DNA of 59,106 nt from positions 1-59,106 of the forward strand of contig JAFTNJ010000038.1 of assembly GCA_017451915.1 (NCBI GenBank), written 5' to 3'. A program made the translations under genes and the position numbers. Origin of the DNA: Clostridia bacterium (GTDB lineage Bacteria > Bacillota > Clostridia > Oscillospirales > CAG-272). Of this stretch, positions 48,934 to 56,588 are shown piece by piece; the first letter of the stretch is position 1, and each line of letters opens with the position of its first letter. The notes beneath the pieces were generated by a model, which searched no databases, was not told the DNA's origin, and saw only the letters and a list, made by a program, of their open reading frames with translations.

Positions 48934-50085
48934 TTACATGCCCTCGCTTTCATCTGCAATTTCATTTACAGGCTCATTGACATAGAGTTGCTTCAGTTTG
49001 AGATAGGCGATCAATTCATCTCTGCTTTCCTTGTCAATACGAAGAACAAAGTCACTCCAAGAAAGGTTTTCCATTTCCTTGTCGGTCAAGGCAATGGCGG
49101 CATTACAGATTTCAGAGACCAACTGCAAGGTGGCGATAAATGTTTCGTAGCGGAGAGTTCCTCTGAACAGACGGAACTCAATCGTCTCATAGTTCTCCAG
49201 ATTGACCGCGACGTATCGTCCCATACGCTTGTCCTTTGCCTTCTTGAAGGTCTCCTTTGTAGTGGGAGAGATGGTGGCATAGCGCGCAGCCCATCTTTCC
49301 AGAGCGTCGGCATGACGGCGAGAGAAGCGGACAAGCTCGTTCCAGTGCTTCTCTACGAAATAGACGACGCGACCGATTGCGGCATCCTGTACGTAGGAAT
49401 CCGCTCCAAAGGCATAGCGGCTGCAATGCACGTGAAAGCCACAGGTCGAGGTATTATGAGAAGCATATTTCATCTCCAACGCCTTCTCAAAGACCTCTTT
49501 CCAATTCATCTTGGACATGTGGTATTCCAAGGTCATGGGATGGCTGACGATCTCAAAGCAATCACAGATGCTACCGTCATGCTTGCAGTAGATGTGCTCC
49601 CTAGAGAAGTTTGCGACGTCGAGAAGATTCTCGGCGTTCTCATCCAGCTCGCCACCCTTGTCGATTTCCAACTCTACGCCCATATAGAGATCGCTTTCCG
49701 AGCCGTAGAAGATCGGCTCTGGCTTGTATCCGTAGGCGTGGATCGGACGCTCCCGAAGCTTTTGATAGCAGCTTGCGCAATAGGGATAGTCCGAGTCATC
49801 GTCATAGTAGGCATCGTTGGTGGGGATCAGACATCCGCAGTCCTCGCAGGTGGTGTAGCGATCCTCGTAGCAACGAGTACAAAGAATCAGCGAATCGTTG
49901 CCCTCTGCATCGTCCCGACGGATACGTGTGGAACAGCAATCGCAAAGGACGGTCAGATCGTCCAGACAATCCTCGCAATAGAGGTGCCCCTCAAATTCGT
50001 GGGCATCATCAGTGGTCAATTTCGCGCCGCATTCCGAGCAGACGTGGATGGCTTCTTGATTTTGTTCGTAGGTGTTTTCGTTCAT
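48934..50085 (-). CDS. Amidoligase (Amidoligase_2-like) with N-terminal zinc-ribbon array
   Basis: This 383-residue protein has an N-terminal part (about 1-115) with three CxxC-type zinc-ribbon/LIM-like knuckles (CSECGAK...CEDC, CDCCSTR...CTRC, CEDCGC...CASC). The rest matches the glutamine-synthetase-fold amidoligase family. Conserved blocks are YMGVELEID (acidic ATP/Mg site), CKHDGSI, EIVSHPM, CGFHVHCS and IEFRLFRGTL. Family members are predicted to form amide bonds, often with ammonia from an adjacent class II amidotransferase, exactly the arrangement here. The acceptor (a peptide, protein or metabolite) is unknown. CAGGAGGATAATACC precedes the ATG. Confidence 0.85.
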   Translation of the reverse strand: MNENTYEQNQEAIHVCSECGAKLTTDDAHEFEGHLYCEDCLDDLTVLCDCCSTRIRRDDAEGNDSLILCTRCYEDRYTTCEDCGCLIPTNDAYYDDDSDYPYCASCYQKLRERPIHAYGYKPEPIFYGSESDLYMGVELEIDKGGELDENAENLLDVANFSREHIYCKHDGSICDCFEIVSHPMTLEYHMSKMNWKEVFEKALEMKYASHNTSTCGFHVHCSRYAFGADSYVQDAAIGRVVYFVEKHWNELVRFSRRHADALERWAARYATISPTTKETFKKAKDKRMGRYVAVNLENYETIEFRLFRGTLRYETFIATLQLVSEICNAAIALTDKEMENLSWSDFVLRIDKESRDELIAYLKLKQLYVNEPVNEIADESEGM

Positions 50086-50235
50086 GGTATTATCCTCCTG
50101 AAAGTTTATTTTTGTTTCCTACTGCGAGAATAATATATAAACAAAAAAATAAGGCTTGCGATGGCAAAACAAACCGAAAAGGGCTGTTTCAAACCATTGC
50201 AAACCGAAAATAACGATAGAAAGGATTTGATTTTT

Positions 50236-50409
50236 ATGTACGAAAATATCCCCGAAGTAATGACATTAAAAGAGTGCCAAGAACTCTTGAAGGTTGGAAA
50301 GAATACCATGCTGGAGTTATTACATACAAGGCAGATCGAAGGATTCAAGATCGGGAGTAGGTGGAAAGTAAAAAAAGAGAGCTTGGTGGAGTTTTTGAGA
50401 TATCAATAG
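50236..50409 (+). CDS. Excisionase-family MerR-like HTH protein
   Basis: This 57-residue protein (VMTLKECQELLKVGKNTMLEL, then GFKIGSRWKVKKESLVEFL) is the small winged-helix excisionase/DNA-binding type common on integrative elements. ATG 50236 follows GAAAGGA. It is divergent from the amidoligase gene. No integrase lies nearby, so it may control the divergent promoter or be left over from a degraded module. Confidence 0.88.
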   Translation: MYENIPEVMTLKECQELLKVGKNTMLELLHTRQIEGFKIGSRWKVKKESLVEFLRYQ

Positions 50410-50410
50410 A

Positions 50411-50452
50411 AAATCGAGTAGAGGTCTATTTAAAGCTCTCTACTCGATTTTT
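50411..50452 (+). terminator. Terminator of the excisionase-like gene
   Basis: A 13-bp perfect stem (AAATCGAGTAGAG 50411-50423 with 50438-50450) is followed by TTTTTG, counting the last bases of the stem. Confidence 0.82.
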
Positions 50453-50545
50453 GATATAAAATATATATTATTCCAATCCAAAGATTAAAGAAGTCCAAAA
50501 AACATCAAAAAGAAAAACTTGGAAAGTCGTTTAAAAGCGTTGCTT

Positions 50546-51910
50546 TCAATGAACCTCAAAATCGGGAATCAGCTTGCGCCTTACGTAATTGCAAAGACAC
50601 TTGCATTCCTTGGTCACCGCTTCTGCAAGGAGTGGATCTTGGGAAAAATTCTCGGGGTCATCATTGGGAAAATCCCCACGAACGCCGAGCACCTCGGCAT
50701 CCTTTATGTATGCTTTTGCAAGCTCGACGGCGCGGCGGGTGTGAAAATAGGAGGTGACGATGGCAAGACGCGGGTATTCCTTTGCGCAACCTTCGGCAAC
50801 GATTTGACGACTGCAGGTCATATTTTCACGAGTTGTAGTGGCATTGGTTTCGGTTATGATCAATTCCTTCGGAACGCCCATATCCGTCATATAATGCTTC
50901 AATGCCTCTGCCTCCGTAACAAAACCGTATTGGGTATCACGGAAAACGCCGCCTGTGGTGATAAACATACGGCACTGTCCGCCAAGATAAAGTCGGGCAG
51001 CCGCCTCGGCACGCGACTTCATAAAGAGATCGGGACAGCCGAGAACAAGCGCGGCGTCAAAGCATCCCTCGGGGGCTTTGTAGTTCCCGTATGCCACACG
51101 CCCCTTGACACGTTCCGGAAAGAGCTCTGCTTCAGCACCGGTGAAATCCGACATCCGCGCGCCTTCTTTGACCACGGTCACGGGACCTGTCGGTGCCTCC
51201 TTCGGCGTGTCAAATATGTCCACTCGCTCCATATAGCGAAATCCATCGGGACCTCCATCCCTTAAGCAAAGAACAAAGGGAAAGGAATTGACTTTGGTAC
51301 AAAGCTCAAAATAACTCGTCGGAAAAACATCCTTTTGCGCTTCATCAAAGAAACGGGCTCCGCTTGTTTTCTTAAGCTCCTCTATTTTTTTATTAATATT
51401 GGGAATAGACTTGTTTTCAATCAGGCTCTTGATATATTCAGCGGCAAGGATATCCTCGTCCGCAGGAGTTTCGCCTGCCTCTCCCATACAAACCAGAGAA
51501 ACCTCCTCGGGATTTTTTCTCCTGACATACTCCGCAATCGCCTTAGCGCATACCAGGTTTCCGCCAACGATCTCGTCTGCTTCGGTTGCAACTTTCACCC
51601 CTTGCGTTCCCGCACTGGTAGCATGTATAACGGTTTTGCCCAAAAAATCTCCCTTTTCGATCTCGGTTGGAGAATTCCCGTAGTCGAAGCCTTCTATCTT
51701 GATTCCGCCCCGTTCACCGCAAAGGATCGCGTCCGGATGGTTCTTTTTAAAATTCATGGCAGTGTTGATATCGCCTACGGGGATGACCGTTTTCGCGCCC
51801 GCCCTCATCAAATATGCCTCTACAGAAAAGTCATAAAAAACATCGATGATGACGGTAAGACCGCGTGCTTGCGCTGCACCTTTCGTAAAATGCAATACGT
51901 TGATCTTCAT
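50546..51910 (-). CDS. ComB-like phosphatase fused to a DUF218/YdcF domain
   Basis: This is a 454-residue two-domain protein. Residues 1 to about 240 look like 2-phosphosulfolactate phosphatase (ComB): VIIDVFYDFSVEAYLM, CGERGGIKIEGFDYGNSP, TSAGTQGV. Residues about 285-454 are a DUF218/YdcF/ElyC-like domain: ALVLGCPDLFMKSRAEAAARL, FITTGG, TEAEALKHYMTDMGVP, NATTTRENM, IVTSYFHTRRAVEL. I know no such fusion. ComB enzymes classically belong to coenzyme M synthesis in methanogens but occur widely in bacteria. Substrate unknown. GGAGGAAGAT precedes the start at 51910. Confidence 0.82.
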   Translation of the reverse strand: MKINVLHFTKGAAQARGLTVIIDVFYDFSVEAYLMRAGAKTVIPVGDINTAMNFKKNHPDAILCGERGGIKIEGFDYGNSPTEIEKGDFLGKTVIHATSAGTQGVKVATEADEIVGGNLVCAKAIAEYVRRKNPEEVSLVCMGEAGETPADEDILAAEYIKSLIENKSIPNINKKIEELKKTSGARFFDEAQKDVFPTSYFELCTKVNSFPFVLCLRDGGPDGFRYMERVDIFDTPKEAPTGPVTVVKEGARMSDFTGAEAELFPERVKGRVAYGNYKAPEGCFDAALVLGCPDLFMKSRAEAAARLYLGGQCRMFITTGGVFRDTQYGFVTEAEALKHYMTDMGVPKELIITETNATTTRENMTCSRQIVAEGCAKEYPRLAIVTSYFHTRRAVELAKAYIKDAEVLGVRGDFPNDDPENFSQDPLLAEAVTKECKCLCNYVRRKLIPDFEVH

Positions 51911-51938
51911 ATCTTCCTCCTGTTTTTATTTGCTAATA

Positions 51939-52256
51939 TCATTTGTCATTTTTTCGTAAATTTTGATGGTGGTACACCCATGATTTTTTATATGTGCGAG
52001 AAAAACAGGAGATGCTCTCAAAGCCGCACTCGTACGCGGTTTCGGTCACCGACTTTCCCTCCGCCAAACAGATTTCGGCATTCTTGCATCGGACCATGTT
52101 CAAATAGGTCATCACGGTTTGCCCCGTGTAGCTCTTGAATTCTCTTGCAAGATAACACTCGGTGATCTCGCATACTATGTGGAAAGTTATCGGAAGTTTC
52201 TCCCTCTCCTTTTCCCTGTTTCATCGTAAAATTGAAAGGCGAAAAAGTAGAAGCTT
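51939..52256 (-). pseudogene. Remnant of an AraC-family regulator
   Basis: One minus-strand frame without a usable start encodes CEITECYLAREFKSYTGQ, then MTYLNMVRCKNAEICLAEG and VTETAYECGFESISCFSRTYKK, an unmistakable AraC/XylS double HTH C-terminus. About 40 codons of less conserved helix precede it, reaching back to a TAA near 52257. The ligand-binding N-terminus is missing. It lies between the ComB-fusion and phosphatase genes and is not translated as far as I can see. Confidence 0.75.
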
Positions 52257-52277
52257 GAAGTACAGGGTTAAGGATTG

Positions 52278-52946
52278 TTATTCAGGCGCTACCACGTTGC
52301 TGTTTTCCTGCAAGAAGCTTCGGTAACAGCAAAGGGGGGCGCGCAAAAAAGTGCCGTCATCGTCATATTCGGCAACCGTTACCGAACAACTGTGAAAGCC
52401 CTTGATTTTTCGCTGTGTCATTTCCTCGTCCAGCTCCTTGTCAAACTGTCTCCAATAATCGGCAAGAACACGGATCATTCTGCTATGGCAAAAGATGGCG
52501 ACGCACCCTCCTTGACAAGCCTTGATAACGTCCCCAATGGCAGCGCTGACGCGCTCCAGAACCTCCTCGCGGCACTCAGCTCCCTTGGGACGCGGCGTGT
52601 TACGATCCATAATATAATTAGTCCACGTAGCGTGGATCTCAGGGTAGGTTTCTTTTAACAAACTCCAAGGTTGTCCATCCCACTCTCCCACGCAAACCTC
52701 ACGAAAACGGGGATCGGCAATCGGCACCAAACCAAATGCCTCTGCGGTGGGCTGTGCTGTTTGAGCGGTTCTGCAAAGGTCACTGGTATAAACGGCGGTT
52801 ATAGGATAGATTGCCCGCAAATAGTCCGCAGTCTTTTGCGCTTGGGCAAAGCCTTTCTCTACCAACGGAAAATCAATTTGCCCGCTGCAAATTCCTTTCA
52901 GATTCCCTTCGCTTTGCGCGTGGCGAATAAAAATCAAGGTCGTCAT
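52278..52946 (-). CDS. Histidine phosphatase family protein
   Basis: This 222-residue phosphoglycerate-mutase-like phosphatase has FIRHAQSEGN (catalytic H9 and R8), YTSDLCRTAQTA (second Arg), REVCVGEWDGQPW (acid/base Glu region) and AIFCHSRMIRVL (second His). Members include cobalamin-phosphate and broad-specificity phosphatases; the substrate here is not evident. It is transcribed away from the MATE operon by its own unit. Confidence 0.9.
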   Translation of the reverse strand: MTTLIFIRHAQSEGNLKGICSGQIDFPLVEKGFAQAQKTADYLRAIYPITAVYTSDLCRTAQTAQPTAEAFGLVPIADPRFREVCVGEWDGQPWSLLKETYPEIHATWTNYIMDRNTPRPKGAECREEVLERVSAAIGDVIKACQGGCVAIFCHSRMIRVLADYWRQFDKELDEEMTQRKIKGFHSCSVTVAEYDDDGTFLRAPLCCYRSFLQENSNVVAPE

Positions 52947-53124
52947 AGTTAGCCTCCTTATACATTTTTCATGTCAGTAAAGATCGAAATGTCCACAAAA
53001 CACTCTCTGTAGCCAAGCTTAAGATTGCACCTTTCTTTGCTTGGTAGGTGACAGCACAAAAAATGCAATATTCTGTATTTTACTTGAATCAATTTACTGT
53101 GATTGCGAAACATACCTACATTTA

Positions 53125-54528
53125 TTACTTATTTTCCAATTTAACTCCCCGATATTTGGTCAGCCACCTTCCGCTGATCACCCTCCACAAAAAGAGGATC
53201 GCGCGGAACAGCCAGTCTACGCTTACGGCAACCCGAACACCCATGATACCCATTCCAAGCCCCGGGAAAGAAAGGATGCCAAACAAGGATACGGTCTCTT
53301 GTGCCATCACGTAGGCAAGTGCCACACGGAACACCCACATCGAAAAAATCGAGATCTTCATGGTGTATTTCACGTCGCCGGCGGCACGGAGGGCGGAGGG
53401 CAAACAAAAGGCAATCGGCCAAAGCAGGAGTGTAACGGCACTTTGGTAGATGAGCAGCCAACGGGCGACCTGGGAGGTCTCTCCCGAAAGCCCGTAAAAA
53501 CGCAACAACGGAGTTGCAAATACCGAGGACGGAACGGCTATGGCAATGACAATAAGGTAAGCGATTCCCACAAGCAACCACGTGTAATACTTTGCCTGCT
53601 CCTTCTCTTTTGCTCCCACACAACGTCCCACCACGGGCACCATAGCGCTCTGACTTGCCCCACCCGCGCTATACTGGATATTACAGATCGAATTTGCCGC
53701 GGCGTTTGCGGCAATGGCGACGGTTCCCAAAGAGGAAACCAGGCTTGCGGTAATCAGATTTCCAAAATTATACATGGATTGTTCGATTCCGTTGGGAATG
53801 CCGAAACGCAAAATAGGCTTGATCATGGCTCCGTCGGGGCGGTAATGAAACAGTTTTTCAACATAGATGTAGCGCTTTTTATTGCGAATGACGATCAACT
53901 TGATAAATGCCCCCGTCATACGGGAGAAAAGCGTCGCGATAGCGGCTCCCGCCGCTCCAAGATCCAACCCGTAGATCAAAACCGCGTTGCCCGCGATATT
54001 CAAAAGGTTCATCAAAATCGAAACTTTCAGCGAGGTCATGCTATCGCCTTGCGCGCGCAGAGTGGCGGCTACGCTGTTTTCAATGGCTAAAAACGGAAAG
54101 GAGATGGCAATAAAAAAGAAATAATCAAGTGCGTTGCGCAAAACGTCGGCTTCGACCTCTCCAAACAAAAGCTTCAGGATCGGCACGCGAAGCAGTAAAA
54201 CCACCGCGCTGATCGCCGCCGCTACTGCGGTGCTAACATATAACATTTGCTTGGCGGCCTTGCAAGCATAGTCACGATCCTTTCGTCCTATTGCCTGTGC
54301 CAAGACCACAGATCCTCCGGCGGTCAGAGCCGAAAACAGGGTGATCAAAACCGTATCCAGGGAATTGACCAGCGAAACTCCGGCAAACGCCGCCTCTCCC
54401 TTGTTGGAGACCATGATGGAATCCGCCATACCAATGGCGATCGACAAAAGATTTTGCAAAAGCAAGGGGAAAATAATCGCCGCGATCTGCTTGCGGGAAA
54501 ACAGCATTTGTTCTTTATCTTTGATCAT
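53125..54528 (-). CDS. MATE-family multidrug/cation efflux transporter
   Basis: This 467-residue membrane protein has 12 predicted helices and MATE motifs (FPLLLQNLLSIAIGMADSIMVS, GVSLVNSLDTVLITLFSALTAGGSVVLAQAIG, and GIPNGIEQSMYNFGNLI in the second half). I take ATG 54528 because GAGAGGAAT lies 7 nt upstream. The in-frame ATG at 54543 overlaps the preceding stop (ATGA) and would add five residues. It is the second gene of an operon with the beta-helix protein. Confidence 0.9.
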   Translation of the reverse strand: MIKDKEQMLFSRKQIAAIIFPLLLQNLLSIAIGMADSIMVSNKGEAAFAGVSLVNSLDTVLITLFSALTAGGSVVLAQAIGRKDRDYACKAAKQMLYVSTAVAAAISAVVLLLRVPILKLLFGEVEADVLRNALDYFFFIAISFPFLAIENSVAATLRAQGDSMTSLKVSILMNLLNIAGNAVLIYGLDLGAAGAAIATLFSRMTGAFIKLIVIRNKKRYIYVEKLFHYRPDGAMIKPILRFGIPNGIEQSMYNFGNLITASLVSSLGTVAIAANAAANSICNIQYSAGGASQSAMVPVVGRCVGAKEKEQAKYYTWLLVGIAYLIVIAIAVPSSVFATPLLRFYGLSGETSQVARWLLIYQSAVTLLLWPIAFCLPSALRAAGDVKYTMKISIFSMWVFRVALAYVMAQETVSLFGILSFPGLGMGIMGVRVAVSVDWLFRAILFLWRVISGRWLTKYRGVKLENK

Positions 54529-54539
54529 GAGGATTCCTC

Positions 54540-55538
54540 TCATTTCTGTTCTTCAACGGTAATGCAATCATTTCCGTTACTGTCAATACAATCGTTCCAA
54601 CGGAACTTTGCGCCACCCGAAAGCTTGATCGCATTTACGGATTCCGGTGCGCCAAAAAAGCAGCTTGTCATCATCGTGGAGCCACCGTGGATCTCGATCT
54701 TAACAAAACGCAAAATATTCATGCCCGTAAACTGAATGCGCGCCGAATTGTCCAAAACGATATTAGAAAACCCAATTTGACATCCGCTAAACACGTAGCC
54801 GCTTCTGGCGTTTACGATCTTAATGCCGATCCCCTTGTTGTCATCGGAATGATGGAAGGTACAACCAATAGCAGACCCGTGGGAATTGTTTTTTGCCATA
54901 CCGTCGCTGTTATCAATGAGAAAGCCCAGCGTGTTGCCGCTGAAATCGCAATTCACAAACATATTGTTTCCGCCGTTGTTGATGCAACCGTACCGATTAT
55001 GGGTACAATGCATATTGGTAAATTGATGGAATTCACTGAAATGAGGAATATAAATTCCCACGCCACACCGCGTGATATGACAGTTTGACGCCGTCATGGA
55101 GGAACGAACGTGATAGCCCGTATCCAGGCATTTCAAGCCTCCGCCCGTAAAGGAATGGATATAGCAGGACTCCACAATGGCGTTTTGAGGTCCTCGGTCT
55201 CCGCTATGCCGAGCAGTACCCATGAACAAAAGACCCGTGCGCGTGCCGATCTCGGCAGGGCGCTCAGAAAATTCCTCCTCCGCCCCCGCGAGGCACAGAT
55301 TGCGAACCGTACAAAAGGAGCCGATCTGAATTGCGGCGCCGTCACTCACCTCAGGCGAGAGAATGACACGCGTGGCATTCCCCTGTCCCCAAAGGGTGGA
55401 ATGATCGGGCATTTTGACACCCGTAACATAAAACACGCCGCTCCCCAGAATGCAAACACCGTAAAACTTCAGCTTTTCTTCGATTTCCGCCGAGCGGTCA
55501 CTTTTGTCATTTTTACTTTTCAAAAAATATTCTTCCAT
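54540..55538 (-). CDS. Right-handed beta-helix protein (pectate-lyase-like fold)
   Basis: This 332-residue protein has a repeating short-strand pattern with N, G and C turns (VESCYIHSFTGGGLKCLDT, ASNCHITRCGVGIYIPH, NMFVNCDFSGNTLGFLIDNS, GCTFHHSDDNKGIGIKI), typical of parallel beta-helices. No signal peptide is visible, and I cannot point to catalytic residues. It could be a polysaccharide lyase, epimerase or hydrolase-like protein. Operon with the MATE exporter and proximity to the TIM-barrel protein suggest carbohydrate handling. Confidence 0.72.
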   Translation of the reverse strand: MEEYFLKSKNDKSDRSAEIEEKLKFYGVCILGSGVFYVTGVKMPDHSTLWGQGNATRVILSPEVSDGAAIQIGSFCTVRNLCLAGAEEEFSERPAEIGTRTGLLFMGTARHSGDRGPQNAIVESCYIHSFTGGGLKCLDTGYHVRSSMTASNCHITRCGVGIYIPHFSEFHQFTNMHCTHNRYGCINNGGNNMFVNCDFSGNTLGFLIDNSDGMAKNNSHGSAIGCTFHHSDDNKGIGIKIVNARSGYVFSGCQIGFSNIVLDNSARIQFTGMNILRFVKIEIHGGSTMMTSCFFGAPESVNAIKLSGGAKFRWNDCIDSNGNDCITVEEQK

Positions 55539-55581
55539 GCGTTTTCCTCTTTTCTCAAAGCACTATTTTGTCAAAAGGCTC

Positions 55582-55610
55582 TTGACTTTTCGAACGGTCC
55601 AATCTATAAT
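55582..55610 (+). promoter_or_regulatory. Promoter of the AraC-type gene
   Basis: TTGACT (55582-55587) and TATAAT (55605-55610) with a 17-nt spacer lie 70 nt before the AraC start. They are placed in the divergent region with the beta-helix gene. Confidence 0.75.
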
Positions 55611-55679
55611 AAGTATAATGTTTTGGCTTTGCAATTTCTTGCCAAAAAAAGACTTTATTTATGCCATTTGGGAGGATGT

Positions 55680-56471
55680 ATGCGAGCGATATTCCATATG
55701 AAACGAGATCAGATCAATCATTTTCACATCGAGCGTTCTCCGTCACTTAAAATCGTTGGAAAATTGAATTTTCATTCTCATATAGAAGTTTTTTTGGTCA
55801 ATCAAGGAAAATTAGATTTCCGTGTCAACGATACGGTGGAAACACTGCGTGACGGAGAATTCGTCGTGATTCCCAGCTACATCCCGCACCAGTTCCTTGC
55901 CAATCAATGATCTGTCGATTGCACCTTCCTGTTCATCCCCACCTTTCTCTGTCCCGATTTTACGGAGGCGATTGCCGGCAAGCACGTGTCGCGCCTCTTT
56001 ATCAGAGATCCCAAAGCCATCCAAAAGGCACAAAACGCCGTGGCGGAGCTGGAAAAAGACGATTTAAACGCCGTTGAACAAGCGGGATATATTCGCGTCA
56101 TATTGGGAACCGCGCTACGGCATATCACCCTTGAGAATGGAAAGCCGCAGGGCGACATCGATCTTCCCACCAAGCTTTTGCTTTACATTAACGAGCATTT
56201 TAAGGAGGATCTTTCCACAGAAGGCATTGCAAAGGAAATGGGATATAGCCGAAGATACGTAGTCGAGTGCTTTCACTCCAATTTTCAGATTGGAATCAAC
56301 CGTTATATCAACACGGTGCGCCTGAAAAACGCGCTGCTGATGATGCGCGAAAACAAGCATACCGTGACCGAATGCGCCATGGAGAGCGGATTTTCCTCTC
56401 TGCGTACATTCTACCGCGTCTTTGCCGAGGAGTGCGGTTGTTCTCCAAAAGAGTATTTTAAAACCAAATAG
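55680..56471 (+). pseudogene. AraC-family regulator interrupted by one in-frame TGA
   Basis: The frame from ATG 55680 encodes a cupin-like sensor (LNFHSHIEVFLVNQGKLDFRV, FVVIPSYIPHQFLANQ). It hits TGA at 55908-55910 and continues in the same frame (SVDCTFLFIPTFLCPDFTE...) to a complete AraC double HTH (LSTEGIAKEMGYSRRYVVECF, GINRYINTVRLKNALLMMREN, TVTECAMESGFSSLRTFYRVF). Without the stop it would be 263 residues, a normal AraC length. A downstream GTG at 55986 could yield a 161-residue HTH-only product but has no convincing ribosome site. Intact promoter and frame suggest a recent nonsense change or a sequencing error. Confidence 0.8.
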
Positions 56472-56588
56472 ATTCTTTTTCCATTCATTCTCCGTAAAAA
56501 TGACATAACAGAGGGATCTTTTTGGCAAGAATCTGTCAAATAAACGTGTTATACTTGATATACATACTTATCAAAAAGGAGTAATGAC

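Noticed and set aside
55908-55910. TGA as selenocysteine or recoded Trp codon in the AraC gene
   Set aside because: AraC proteins have no selenocysteine, no SECIS-like hairpin follows, and TGA ends several intact genes in this window (for example the PduU-like gene).
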